A stretch of DNA of 64,000 nucleotides. Origin: Pedosphaera parvula Ellin514. Lineage in GTDB: Bacteria > Verrucomicrobiota > Verrucomicrobiia > Limisphaerales > Pedosphaeraceae. This document shows positions 39,838 to 49,125 of this stretch, one piece after another. The stretch lies in assembly GCF_000172555.1 (NCBI RefSeq), contig NZ_ABOX02000003.1:1-64000 (forward strand), in the 5' to 3' direction. The notes below the pieces were generated by a model. It searched no databases and was not told the origin of the DNA. It was given only the letters and a program-made list of their open reading frames with translations. Position numbers and translations under genes: made by a program. Numbering within the stretch: the stretch's first letter is position 1; every line of letters begins with the position of its first letter.

Positions 39838-40334
39838 TATACCGAATGCCGAAAGAAATTTCCGAATGGCAGGAGGGATTTTGGTTTAAGAGCCTGATTT
39901 TAAAATTAGGGAGGGTGCTGTTTTCGCGCAAAAGGCCGGATGGCAAGGCGCGACGAAGGAGAATATCCCTGGTGGATCTTCGACTGAGGAGCAACGCCGC
40001 CAGACGGCCTTTGGCGCGAAAACCCTCCGGGCGGCGGTGCTTTTGGCCGCAGCCTGCGTTGGCTCGGCCCTCCCGCTGGCGGGGATGCTCCGGCCTCGCC
40101 GACTTGGCCGCAGCCAAAATCCCCAACCGCAGCACCCTCCCTAATTTTAAATCAGGCTCCAAGGCAAGGCCGACAACGCCGCCTCAAATCAAAAGCACCC
40201 TGTACCCAATGACTAACGAAGTTCCTCGTCCCCAAGGCCATGGCTTTTTCAGTCTCCACTTTCATCCGGCTTATTGACTCCTTTCATTCCGGTTCTTTTC
40301 CCCATTCCGGAAATTAATTTTGGCATTCGGTATA
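39838..40334. repeat. Nested inverted-repeat island (outer arms)
   Basis: Outer arms 39838-39869 and 40302-40334 are reverse complements at about 28 of 33 positions, beginning with 13 identical bases (TATACCGAATGCC). They enclose the 271-base element at 39890-40160 and flanking AT-rich sequence. Copies of CCGAATG and CATTCCGG recur within the arms. No gene is found in the whole stretch between the enolase-superfamily gene and htrA; the right arm lies in the probable htrA promoter region. Confidence 0.75.
39890..40160. mobile_element. Cloverleaf-folding repeat element with 31-bp terminal arms
   Basis: Terminal arms 39890-39920 and 40130-40160 are inverted repeats, identical except for one T indel and the last base. 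Inside are two further hairpins: 39921-39938 with 40005-40022 (17 of 18 pairs, TTTTCGCGCAAAAGGCCG against CGGCCTTTGGCGCGAAAA), and 40041-40054 with 40106-40119. The three stems form a three-way junction. There is no coding capacity. This fits a non-autonomous miniature element (MITE or REP-like) or a structured RNA; the type given is provisional. Confidence 0.55.
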
Positions 40335-40442
40335 GGCCTGCTTCCTTACAAATTTGTAATATTCCGGAAAGATTCCTGTCAGCTTGTGGTGTAATTTTAA
40401 CAGCACGACACGGTAAATAATTTGAAACCGTAATCACAAAAT

Positions 40443-41996
40443 ATGAAACGCTCATTTCTCAAACTCTGCTCTAATCTTCGGGTGAGCCTGCTGGCCGGCG
40501 CACTCGTTGTGGCTGGCTCCAGTCTGGCCGTCAATCACCTGGTCATGGCCAATGACGCACCCAAGGTCACGACCGTGGCTCTCAACGTAAATGACACCCC
40601 CGTCCAGCGGGATGGCCGGTTTGGAACCAGCTTCGCGCCGGTAGTCAAAAAAGTTGCCCCCAGCGTGGTAAAGGTTGAAGTCACCAGCAAATCCAAAAAT
40701 ATGGATTTGCCGAACTCTCCCTACCCTGACGAAGATTTCCTCCGTCGCTTCTTTGGTGATCAATTCAACCCGCGCGGTGGCGCTGGTCCCAATCGTGGCG
40801 GTCGCACGATGCGCTCGCCAAAGCAGTATGGCTTGGGCTCCGGTGTCATCGTCAACAAGGACGGTTACATCCTGACCAATAACCACGTCGTTGAGGATGC
40901 GGATGAAATCAAGGTATCCCTGAATGACGGTCGTGAATTCACCGCCAAAGTCATTGGACGCGATCCGAAGACGGACATTGCGGTTATCAAAATCGATGCC
41001 AAGGATTTGCCTCCCATCACCATCGCGGACAGCGATAAGATTGAAGTGGGCGACATCTCCCTCGCCATTGGTAACCCGTTCGGCATTGGTCAAAGTGTCA
41101 CCATGGGTATCATAAGTGCCACGGGTCGTGGCAACGTGGGAGTCGACTACGAAGACTTCCTCCAAACCGATGCTGCCATTAATCCTGGCAACTCGGGTGG
41201 CGCGCTCGTCGATGCTGATGGCCGCCTGATCGGCATCAATACTGCCATCCTCAGCCGCAGCGGTGGATACCAGGGCGTCGGCTTTGCCGTCCCCATCAAT
41301 CTCGCCCGCAACGTCATGGAAAGCTTGATTAAAAACGGTCGCGTGGTTCGTGGGTTCCTCGGTGTTAGCATTCAGGATCTGAATCCCAGCCTCTCCAAAA
41401 CCTTCAAACTGCCTGATGAAAAAGGTGCGCTCGTCGGCGATGTCTCGCCTGATAGCCCTGCACTCAAAGCTGGCATCAAGAGCGGTGATGTAATTCTCAC
41501 CTTCAATAACAAACCAGTGAGCGACAGTCGTCACCTGAAACTGCAGGTCGCACAAACAACTCCAGGCTCGTCTGTTCCGGTGAAGGTCCTGCGCGAAGGC
41601 AAGGAGCAAACTCTCAAGGTTTTGCTGAAGGAGTTGCCAGGCTCGGAAAAAACCGAGAGAGCCGATAACGGCAATAGCAACGATAACGATGCCCTCCATG
41701 GGGTTGCCGTGGCTGATTTGGATAATCAGGCTCGCAATCAACTGGGCGTGCCCAAAAACCTCGAAGGAGCGGCAGTGAGTGATGTGGACCAGGATTCCGC
41801 CGCCTACGAAGCGGGATTACGCCCGGGCGATATCATCCAGGAAATCAATCGCCAACCCGTGCACAACGCGGATGAAGCGGTAAAACTTACTGAAAATCTT
41901 AAGGATAAAGCCATTTTGCTCAAGGTTTGGAGCAAACGCGGCGAAGCGAGTGGTAGTCGCTACGTCGTGGTGGATGAGAGCAAGTCGGGTAAATAA
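40443..41996 (+). CDS. htrA: HtrA/DegP-type periplasmic serine protease
   Basis: A 517-residue trypsin-like protease with an N-terminal signal or anchor (residues 12-36). The catalytic triad is H148 (TNNHVVED), D178 (PKTDIAVIKI) and S251 (NPGNSGGALVD). Two PDZ domains follow (about 285-385 and 415-510; RGFLGVSIQDLNPSLSK and AAVSDVDQDSAAYEAGLRPG). The glycine/arginine-rich loop near 110-123 is typical of Do-family loops. DegP/DegQ-like enzymes degrade or hold misfolded periplasmic proteins. It precedes a two-component system, which suggests shared envelope-stress control, although a terminator lies between. Confidence 0.94.
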   Translation: MKRSFLKLCSNLRVSLLAGALVVAGSSLAVNHLVMANDAPKVTTVALNVNDTPVQRDGRFGTSFAPVVKKVAPSVVKVEVTSKSKNMDLPNSPYPDEDFLRRFFGDQFNPRGGAGPNRGGRTMRSPKQYGLGSGVIVNKDGYILTNNHVVEDADEIKVSLNDGREFTAKVIGRDPKTDIAVIKIDAKDLPPITIADSDKIEVGDISLAIGNPFGIGQSVTMGIISATGRGNVGVDYEDFLQTDAAINPGNSGGALVDADGRLIGINTAILSRSGGYQGVGFAVPINLARNVMESLIKNGRVVRGFLGVSIQDLNPSLSKTFKLPDEKGALVGDVSPDSPALKAGIKSGDVILTFNNKPVSDSRHLKLQVAQTTPGSSVPVKVLREGKEQTLKVLLKELPGSEKTERADNGNSNDNDALHGVAVADLDNQARNQLGVPKNLEGAAVSDVDQDSAAYEAGLRPGDIIQEINRQPVHNADEAVKLTENLKDKAILLKVWSKRGEASGSRYVVVDESKSGK

Positions 41997-42010
41997 GGGT
42001 TCATGGTTCT

Positions 42011-42058
42011 CAGCCGCCCTCTTGACCTGGACACCAGGGGGGCGGCTGTTCTTTTTTG
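42011..42058 (+). terminator. Terminator after htrA
   Basis: Nine-base-pair stem CAGCCGCCC / GGGCGGCTG with a smaller CCTGG/CCAGG hairpin inside, followed by TTCTTTTTT. It lies 15 bases after the htrA stop. Confidence 0.85.
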
Positions 42059-42121
42059 CAACCAACCACGCTTTCAGCTATGTCTTTGCAAGTATTTGAA
42101 TTAAATTCTGCTGAACCTGAT

Positions 42122-42790
42122 ATGCGAATCCTCGTGGTCGAAGACGATGCCAAAATCGCTTCGTTTGTGGTCAATGGCCTCAAACAAAGCGGTTTCGCCG
42201 TGGACCGTTGTGCCGATGGCGAGGAAGGCCACACCTTCGCAGCCACCACCAAATACGATGCGGCGGTTGTGGATGTCATGCTTCCTAAGCTCGATGGACT
42301 CAGTCTGGTCCAGCGCCTGCGGAAGGAGGGAATTCGTATCCCGGTGATTTTCTTGAGCGCCAAGGCCTCGGTCGATGATCGTGTCAAAGGTCTTCAGGCC
42401 GGTGGAGATGATTATCTGACCAAGCCGTTCGCCTTCTCAGAACTTCATGCACGCATTCAAGCGCTGATCCGGCGAGCCAGCAATGCCACAGAACCGACGA
42501 GGCTCACCGTTGGCGATCTGGGCCTGGATCTCCTCACCCGTGAGGTCACTCGTGGCGGGGAAAAAATTGAACTTCAATCCCGTGAGTTTGCCCTGCTTGA
42601 ATACTTGATGCGTAACACCGGCCGTGCAGTTACGAAAACGATGATCCTGGAGCATATCTGGGACTATAGCTTTGACCCGCAAACAAATGTGGTCGATGTC
42701 CTCGTTTTTCGCCTGCGTAATAAGATCGATAAGGACAAGAAAATGCTGCACACCATTAGAGGAGTTGGTTATGTCCTCAAACCTGCTTAG
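42122..42790 (+). CDS. OmpR/PhoB-type response regulator
   Basis: A 222-residue regulator. The receiver domain starts [13 protein letters not shown] with acidic-pocket D8/D9 and the phospho-acceptor D51 in [14 protein letters not shown]101-region is [11 protein letters not shown] winged-helix DNA-binding domain (about 130-220) has [20 protein letters not shown] and [13 protein letters not shown]. The frame opens at 42056, but MRILVV is the family start. It overlaps the histidine kinase gene by 20 bases, so the two are translationally coupled. Such pairs often respond to envelope or metal stress. Confidence 0.94.
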   Translation: MRILVVEDDAKIASFVVNGLKQSGFAVDRCADGEEGHTFAATTKYDAAVVDVMLPKLDGLSLVQRLRKEGIRIPVIFLSAKASVDDRVKGLQAGGDDYLTKPFAFSELHARIQALIRRASNATEPTRLTVGDLGLDLLTREVTRGGEKIELQSREFALLEYLMRNTGRAVTKTMILEHIWDYSFDPQTNVVDVLVFRLRNKIDKDKKMLHTIRGVGYVLKPA

Positions 42791-44221
42791 CCGCCTCGGG
42801 CGCACTTTCAGTTTTCGCCTGAACATTTGGTACGCGTCGATCTTCACGATCAGCGCCTGTGCGCTCTTTGCATTTCTTTACTTTATGCTGTCGGTCGCCG
42901 TGGAGCGCAAAGATAAGGAAATCATCGAATCCCGGCTTAAGGAATACTCCGCAGTGTATCAAAGTGGTGGCCCGGCTGCTCTTCAACGCTGGATTTCCAG
43001 TTCGCAGGAATCCAAGCGCCAGAAATCCTTCTTCGTCCGGGTGGTCAATCCTCGTAACAGTGTGCTTTTTGCCACGGTGCCGCAGGATTGGGTTGAGTTC
43101 GACCCCAATGGACCGTCAGTTGGCGGCTACCGCAGCGGCACGGCTTGGATTCGTATTCCCAAGGATGAAGAGAAGGACTTTACTCTGGCTTACACCACTC
43201 TCTTTGACGGCTCCATGCTCCAGGTGGGTCGCAGCACGAACAATCGCTCCACCGTGCTCGAACCTTTTCGCCGCACATTCTTCGCTGTGATGACCCCCAT
43301 TGTGGTGCTGGGATTTCTGGGAGGAGCCTTCTTCGCCCATCGAGCCATGCAACCAATCCGACAGATTGTTGCCACGGCCCGTTCCATCATCAATACCGGC
43401 AAACTCGATGCCCGCGTTCCAGTCCGCCGTTCCGACGATGAATTGGATGAGCTGGCCCAACTGTTCAACCGCATGCTCGATAAAAATCAGGCTCTCATCC
43501 GGGGCATGCGCGAATCAATCGATAACGTCGCCCATGATCTCCGCACCCCCTTGACCCGGCTGCGTGGCACTGCTGAAGCCGCTCTCCGCTCGGGAGCCAG
43601 CGAAGCCGAAGCACATGAAGCCCTGGCTGATTGAGGGGGAAGTCCGATCGCGTCCTTATCATCCTCCAGACTCTCATGGATGTCGCCGAAGCCGAAGCCG
43701 TCACTGTAGAATTGCGACGTGAACAGGTCAATCTTTGCCCTCTGCTCGAGGAAGTGATCGACCTATACCAGTATGTCGCGGAGGAAAAAAAGATAACCAT
43801 CACAACTGAATTTCCAGAAATATGTGATGCCTTTGTCGATCCCATTCGCCTGCGCCAGGTTTTTGCCAACCTGCTCGATAACGCCATCAAATACACGGCA
43901 GAGGGTGGTTCGGTTCAGATCAAAGCCGTTCATGAAGGTCCCAACATCGTGGTGCGCATCCGTGATACCGGCATGGGTATTGCCCCGGAGGAACAGGAAA
44001 AAATCTGGGATCGCTTATATCGGGGCGACAAAAGCCGTTCGCAGCGCGGTCTGGGGCTGGGCCTGAGTCTCGTTCGAGCCATTATCCATGCTCATCAAGG
44101 CCGGGTCGCGGTCGAAAGCCAGCCAGACCAAGGCTCCGAATTCTCTCTTTTTATTCCCGTGAACCCGTCTTCCCCGGCTGGGCAACTTCGCACTATTGCT
44201 GCAGCACAACTTGCAAAGTAA
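42771..44221 (+). pseudogene. Sensor histidine kinase, frame broken once
   Basis: The kinase starts at ATG 42771 with a GGAG ribosome site. It has a first membrane helix (about residues 16-36), a periplasmic sensor region (about 37-168), a second helix (about 169-190), a HAMP domain and the H-box [13 protein letters not shown] stop at 43632-43634 ends the frame just after the dimerisation helices; the ATPase domain continues in the next frame (NLLDNAIKYT, DTGMGIAPEEQ, GLGLGLSLVRAI). One added base near 43632-43635 (for example giving DC before RGKSDRV) restores 483 residues. All motifs are intact, so the break is a single indel. Two separate products would form a kinase without an ATP site and an ATPase domain alone. 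Confidence 0.9.
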
Positions 44222-44355
44222 TTTGAATGGCTTCAATATAAGACTTGTCTCATTTGAGTGGCTGGCAGGTTCCAGCCCGTCCAGGATTAAGCACTGCCAT
44301 TGTTTTCCACTCCCTCCGGGTGATTGATTCTCCGTGGCAACATGCATTTTATAAT

Positions 44356-47109
44356 ATGATAAAGAAAACGATTATTTTTTCACTGCTCGCAGCCTGCTTG
44401 GCACTCTGCCTGCCTTCCAGCCGCGCCGTCGAGTCCGTCGTGGACAGCAAGGTGGAAATTCCCTTCAAAAAGTTTGTCCTCAAAAACGGCCTCACAGTCA
44501 TTGTTCATGAGGACCATAAGGCTCCCATCGTGGCCGTGAACGTCTGGTATCACGTGGGCTCCAAAAACGAAAAAACCGGCAAAACCGGTTTTGCTCACCT
44601 GTTCGAACATTTGATGTTTAATGGCAGCGAGCACTTCAATGACGATTACTTCCAGGCCATGGAGCGCATCGGCGCCACGGATATGAACGGCACCACCAGC
44701 GAAGATCGGACAGATTATTTCCAGAACGTTCCCAAAAATGCTTTGGACACCGCCCTCTGGATGGAATCCGACCGCATGGGTCACCTCGTCGGCGTGATTG
44801 ACAAACCCCGCCTGGATGAGCAACGCGGCGTCGTGCAAAATGAAAAGCGCCAGAATGAAAACCAGCCTTACGGCGTCACTGAGGAATTGCTCGTAAAAGG
44901 CACCGCACCTGCCGGCCATCCTTATTCATGGACCGTCATCGGGTCGATGGATGATCTCAATGCCGCTTCACTCGATGATGTGAAGACCTGGTTCAAAACC
45001 TATTATGGCGCAGCCAATGCCGTTCTCGTACTTGCCGGCGATATCGATGCCGAGACTGCCCTTAAGAAAGCGGAACAATACTTTGGCGATATCCCGGCGG
45101 GTCCGCCCGTGGCCAAGTTTGAAAAATGGGTCCCAAAAATGGGCGGCACTCGCCGTCAAGTTGTCAGCGACCGCGTGCCACAAGCCCGCATTTACAAGGT
45201 ATGGAATATTCCCGGCTACGGCGAAGCCGACACCACCTATCTCGATCTGGCCAGCGACGTGCTTGCTTCAGGCAAAACTTCGCGTCTGTATAAGCGGCTC
45301 GTTTACGACGACCAGCTTTGCACCGATGTCTCCGTGTCCGTCGATCCGCGAGAAATCTGCGGCCAGTTCGGAATCATCGCCACTGCCAAACCAGGTGGCG
45401 ATTTAAGGCAAATCGAAAAGGCCATTGATGAAGAAGTGGCCCGTTTCCTCGCCAAGGGTCCGACTGAAAAGGAACTCACCCGCGTGAAGGCCGCCAACAT
45501 CGCTGCTTTCATTCGTGGCGCGGAACGCATCGGCGGGTTTGGCGGCAAGTCCGACCTTCTGGCCATGAACCAGACTTATCGTGGCACCCCGGATTTTTAC
45601 AAGACCATCAATAATTATGTTCGCAACGCCACCGCCCATGATGTCCAGGATGCTGCCAAACGCTGGCTGACCGACGATGTCTACATTCTCGATGTCTATC
45701 CGTATCCCAAGCATGATACGGCGAGTTCCGGCGCGGACCGCACCAAGCTGCCCACCCCGGGCGCACCGCCGGAAATCAAGTTCCCCGCCTTCCAGCGCAC
45801 GAAACTTTCGAACGGCTTGAACATCATTTTAGCCGAACGCCATTCCACTCCCTTGGTGAGCTTTAACATGCTCGTGGATGCGGGGTCGGCAGCGGACCAA
45901 TTCGCCACGCCCGGCACGGCGCGCCTGGCCATGGATATGTTGGATGAAGGCACTACCAAACGCACAGCCCTCGATATCAGTGAAGAATTATCCACACTCG
46001 GCGCCAACCTCAGTTCCGGCTCTGATCTCGATACCTCAACCGTTCATCTTTCCACGCTCAAGTCCACCCTGGATCGTGCGTTGGACATCTACTCCGATGT
46101 GATCCTGAACCCTGCTTTTCCCGAAGCCGATTTCAAACGCCTGCAGAAGCAGCGGATTGCGGGCATTCAACGTGAAAAGACCGAGCCAACCAGCATGGCC
46201 CTGCGCGTCTTCCCTGGCCTGCTCTACGGCAAGAGTCATGCCTATGCAAACCCAATGACCGGTTCCGGCACCGAGGAGACCGTGGCCAAATTGACCACTG
46301 CCGACATGCACAAATTCTACAACACCTGGTTCAAGCCGAACAATGCAACCCTCATCGTGGTGGGCGACACCACCTTGAACGAAATCGTTCCAAAGCTGGA
46401 GAAACAGTTTGGAACCTGGAAAAGTGCCTCTGTGCCAAAGAAGAACCTCGGAAATGTGGAGCAACAAAAGAAATCCGTCGTTTATCTGATTGATCGCCCC
46501 GGCTCCATTCAATCCGTCATTTTTGCCGGACATGTGGCTCCGCCGAAGAATAACCCCGATGAAATTTCCATCGAAACCATGAACAACATCCTTGGCGGCG
46601 CCTTCACCTCCCGCGTCAATATGAACCTGCGCGAGGATAAACACTGGGCATATGGCGCGCACACGTTCATGTCTGCGGCCCGCGGCCAGCGGCCATTCAT
46701 TGCTTACGCTCCCGTGCAATCAGACAAGACCAGCGAATCGATGGTTGAGATGGAAAAGGAACTGCGCGGCATTCTGGGCAAGCGTCCGATCACCGCCGAG
46801 GAACTGGAAAAAGCCCAGAAATATCTCACCCTCAAACTGCCCGGTTCCTGGGAAACCAACGACCGGGTCGCCGGATCGATTGGCGAAATTGTGCGGTTCG
46901 GGTTGCCTGAAGATTACTTCAAAACCTACCCTGACAATGTGCGCGCACTCAATCTTGATCAGGTCGCCAAGGCTGCACAGGAAGTCGTGCATCCCGACCA
47001 ACTCGTCTGGGTTGTCGTGGGCGACCGTTCAAAGGTTGAACCTGAAATCCGCAGTTTGGGCTGGGGTGACATTCAGCTGATGGATGCGGATGGCAATCCC
47101 ATCAAATAA
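44356..47109 (+). CDS. M16 family zinc metallopeptidase
   Basis: A 917-residue insulinase/pitrilysin-like peptidase. After a signal peptide (residues 1-23), the first half holds the zinc motif H81-xx-E84-H85 (AHLFEHLMFNG) and the downstream Glu region (RLDEQRGVVQNEK). A second M16 pair of domains begins near residue 480 (KLSNGLNIILAERHSTPLVS) and lacks the HxxEH motif, as usual in the non-catalytic half of fused M16 proteins. It likely degrades peptides in the periplasm or at the surface. The ATG at 44356 is chosen because the signal peptide begins there; the frame opens at 44245. A hairpin follows the stop. Confidence 0.92.
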   Translation: MIKKTIIFSLLAACLALCLPSSRAVESVVDSKVEIPFKKFVLKNGLTVIVHEDHKAPIVAVNVWYHVGSKNEKTGKTGFAHLFEHLMFNGSEHFNDDYFQAMERIGATDMNGTTSEDRTDYFQNVPKNALDTALWMESDRMGHLVGVIDKPRLDEQRGVVQNEKRQNENQPYGVTEELLVKGTAPAGHPYSWTVIGSMDDLNAASLDDVKTWFKTYYGAANAVLVLAGDIDAETALKKAEQYFGDIPAGPPVAKFEKWVPKMGGTRRQVVSDRVPQARIYKVWNIPGYGEADTTYLDLASDVLASGKTSRLYKRLVYDDQLCTDVSVSVDPREICGQFGIIATAKPGGDLRQIEKAIDEEVARFLAKGPTEKELTRVKAANIAAFIRGAERIGGFGGKSDLLAMNQTYRGTPDFYKTINNYVRNATAHDVQDAAKRWLTDDVYILDVYPYPKHDTASSGADRTKLPTPGAPPEIKFPAFQRTKLSNGLNIILAERHSTPLVSFNMLVDAGSAADQFATPGTARLAMDMLDEGTTKRTALDISEELSTLGANLSSGSDLDTSTVHLSTLKSTLDRALDIYSDVILNPAFPEADFKRLQKQRIAGIQREKTEPTSMALRVFPGLLYGKSHAYANPMTGSGTEETVAKLTTADMHKFYNTWFKPNNATLIVVGDTTLNEIVPKLEKQFGTWKSASVPKKNLGNVEQQKKSVVYLIDRPGSIQSVIFAGHVAPPKNNPDEISIETMNNILGGAFTSRVNMNLREDKHWAYGAHTFMSAARGQRPFIAYAPVQSDKTSESMVEMEKELRGILGKRPITAEELEKAQKYLTLKLPGSWETNDRVAGSIGEIVRFGLPEDYFKTYPDNVRALNLDQVAKAAQEVVHPDQLVWVVVGDRSKVEPEIRSLGWGDIQLMDADGNPIK

Positions 47110-47122
47110 CGTCTCATGGCGG

Positions 47123-47159
47123 GCCTGCCAGGAAGGATGCAAATCATCCCCTGGCAGGC
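47123..47159 (+). terminator. Hairpin after the M16 peptidase gene
   Basis: Ten-base-pair stem GCCTGCCAGG / CCTGGCAGGC capped by GGATG/CATCC, 14 bases after the stop. No T run follows, so it is a weak candidate for intrinsic termination; it may act as a 3' stabiliser. Confidence 0.55.
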
Positions 47160-47198
47160 TCGATATCCCGCAATGCGTGCCAAACCAGTTGTCCGAAA

Positions 47199-47744
47199 TC
47201 ACCGAATGCTGTCAAACCGGCTTTTATCCGCATTCATGACCACATAATGCCGGTCAGGGCCGCTGGTGATGTCAGTAGTGAGAACAGCAACATTGTGACT
47301 TGTGCCTTTAACCCGGTCTGCTTTGTCAATGATGGCATATGTCTCATTTCCGCCTTGTTGAGCAACCACCACATCCTTGATTTTGCCCAGCTTCTGGCCT
47401 TGCTGGTTCTCTACTTTTTTCCCAATAAGGTCGCTGGATTTGACGCTTTTGGATCTGATCCCAACTCGATCCGGGGGAGGGTTTTGATGGGACCAAGACG
47501 TGCTGGACATGGATTCGGTAGTTTGGCCCGAGCTCATTCCGGTGGCGCCGGCACTGGTCCCCACTGTATAGGAACTATTGTCATTGTAAGCGTAAGACCC
47601 GGCCTCGGGGGCGGGATTGTCGTAATGGTGGTGTTTCGATGGATCCTGCTGATACATGCTTACGTTATCGGCACGCAGATGATTCGGTGCGGCAAGGCAC
47701 AGTGCCGATATGGCCATGGTTGCAATGATGGTATGCGATTTCAT
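47199..47744 (-). CDS. Exported PRC-barrel domain protein
   Basis: A 181-residue protein. A signal peptide (MKSHTIIATMAISALCLAAP, to about residue 25) precedes a low-complexity Ser/Gly/Thr/Tyr/His region (about 30-95). The PRC-barrel domain follows: SSDLIGKKVENQQGQKLGKI and then KDVVVAQQGGNETYAII. The PRC fold is a beta-barrel found in ribosome-maturation, photosynthetic and stress-related proteins. It resembles the protein at 48496-49125 in domain order (signal peptide, disordered stretch, PRC barrel) and is transcribed in the same direction, with one plus-strand gene between. Confidence 0.82.
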   Translation of the reverse strand: MKSHTIIATMAISALCLAAPNHLRADNVSMYQQDPSKHHHYDNPAPEAGSYAYNDNSSYTVGTSAGATGMSSGQTTESMSSTSWSHQNPPPDRVGIRSKSVKSSDLIGKKVENQQGQKLGKIKDVVVAQQGGNETYAIIDKADRVKGTSHNVAVLTTDITSGPDRHYVVMNADKSRFDSIR

Positions 47745-47875
47745 AGTACTCCTTTTTTAAGAATTTATAATTGCCTCTTCGCAGACAAACTCTGTCGGCA
47801 ATGCAGGTCAATTTCCTAATAGAAACTAACACATCCTGAACCGCACAAATCAAAAAACATTTTCTTATTCGTAAA

Positions 47876-48409
47876 ATGACACAAATCAGAGACTTACTTC
47901 ATCGGCGTCTTGCCAGTCTGGTTATCCTGGCCATAATCCTCCCTTTTCTGGCGCACCCGCTTCACGCAGTCACGTTCCAGGAGCTTCAAGCCGATAAAAA
48001 CCTGACCCCGGAAAGCCTCATGCGCCGCCTCGCGCACTTTAAATTCCGCCTTACCGCCGACCTCCAGCCCCGGGATCAATTCCTCGCTTCAGAAACGGGT
48101 GATTGTGATGACTTTGCGACCCTTGCGGCTGATGTTCTGAAGGCAAAAGGTTTTACTACCCAGTTGATTGCCGTTCACATGGAGAAGCAATTCCATGTGG
48201 TCTGCTATGTCAAGGAAGTGAACGCCTATCTGGATTACAATAACCGAAAAAAACCATCTCCTCTCGTATCCACGGATGGATCCCTGGATGACATCGCCGA
48301 TAAGGTCGCCCACTCATTTCGAACCCCGTGGAGCACTGTGGCTGAGTTCATTTATAATGCAGGCGTTCGGAGAGTCATCGCTCTTGATTTTTGCCAGCGA
48401 AATGGCTGA
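47876..48409 (+). CDS. Transglutaminase-like cysteine peptidase-fold protein
   Basis: A 177-residue exported protein. A signal peptide (about residues 12-31) precedes a papain/transglutaminase-like fold. The putative triad is Cys in SETGDCDDFATLAADVLKAK, His in KQFHVVCYVKEV and Asp in AYLDYNNRKKP, with the order and spacing of transglutaminase-like proteins. It lies between the two PRC-barrel genes on the opposite strand. It could be a peptidase or a cross-linking enzyme acting on the envelope; the substrate is unknown. Confidence 0.75.
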   Translation: MTQIRDLLHRRLASLVILAIILPFLAHPLHAVTFQELQADKNLTPESLMRRLAHFKFRLTADLQPRDQFLASETGDCDDFATLAADVLKAKGFTTQLIAVHMEKQFHVVCYVKEVNAYLDYNNRKKPSPLVSTDGSLDDIADKVAHSFRTPWSTVAEFIYNAGVRRVIALDFCQRNG

Positions 48410-48495
48410 GCATGCGCATCGTTTCTTCTGCCCTTACGAGTCCGCCATCTGGATGGTTCAGGACCCATTACTACCATGGCAGGCTGGCTGCCAGC

Positions 48496-49125
48496 TTAAA
48501 GGTATCTCTGAGGATGGTTCGCATCTGGCTTCAAACCATGGCCACTTTCAGGATTTGTATCTCGCTCCTCATCCTGTCCCTGGTTTGGATGCTGTGGTGA
48601 AACGGGGACCGGAACAATGATGATATGCTCTGGCATTTGCGGCTCTGCTCCATAAATCGGATTGCTTACCGATGGCAGATTTTCCATCGCGAATCCATGC
48701 GCGTTTTGGAACCTTTCCTTGTCCACATTTAATGTCAGTGAATTCTTATCCGCCGAAGGCGTGAACGCCATCATTGGAACAGCGACATTGGCATCCTGCT
48801 TTTGATCATGATCCGCCTTTTCCAAAACGATGTAGGCTACCCGAGCATTATCAACATTGAAAACAACGTCCCGAATGGTGCCCAGGTTTTCGTTCTTTTG
48901 ATTCTTCACTTTCATCCCAATGAGATGACTTGCGCGATCAATTGAAGCCGGACTTTCCTTTTCACTTTGATCAGCTTTGGGGGAACCCGGTGCCGGCTGC
49001 CCCGGAATGATTGCTTCGGGCGCTTCACTGCTGCTTTTGCCATTGGTATTGCCGGAAGATTGTCCTGGAACGCCAAGGCAAAACACAGCCGCTGCTCCAC
49101 CTAAAATTAAAGCTTTTGATTTCAT
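48496..49125 (-). CDS. Exported PRC-barrel domain protein (paralogue)
   Basis: A 209-residue protein. The signal peptide is MKSKALILGGAAAVFCLGVP, cleaved near residue 22; a disordered Pro/Gly/Ser/Glu stretch follows (to about 75). The PRC-barrel is SHLIGMKVKNQKNENLGTIR and DVVFNVDNARVAYIVLEKAD. The C-terminus is a Pro/Gln/Glu-rich tail. ATG 49125 is preferred because AGGAGC lies six bases upstream; an earlier ATG at 49140 is less likely. It is a paralogue of the protein at 47199-47744. Confidence 0.82.
   Translation of the reverse strand: MKSKALILGGAAAVFCLGVPGQSSGNTNGKSSSEAPEAIIPGQPAPGSPKADQSEKESPASIDRASHLIGMKVKNQKNENLGTIRDVVFNVDNARVAYIVLEKADHDQKQDANVAVPMMAFTPSADKNSLTLNVDKERFQNAHGFAMENLPSVSNPIYGAEPQMPEHIIIVPVPVSPQHPNQGQDEERDTNPESGHGLKPDANHPQRYL

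Noticed and set aside
40452-41741. 429-codon minus-strand frame inside htrA
   Set aside because: Complete overlap with a well-supported protease; the residues look like an antisense translation.
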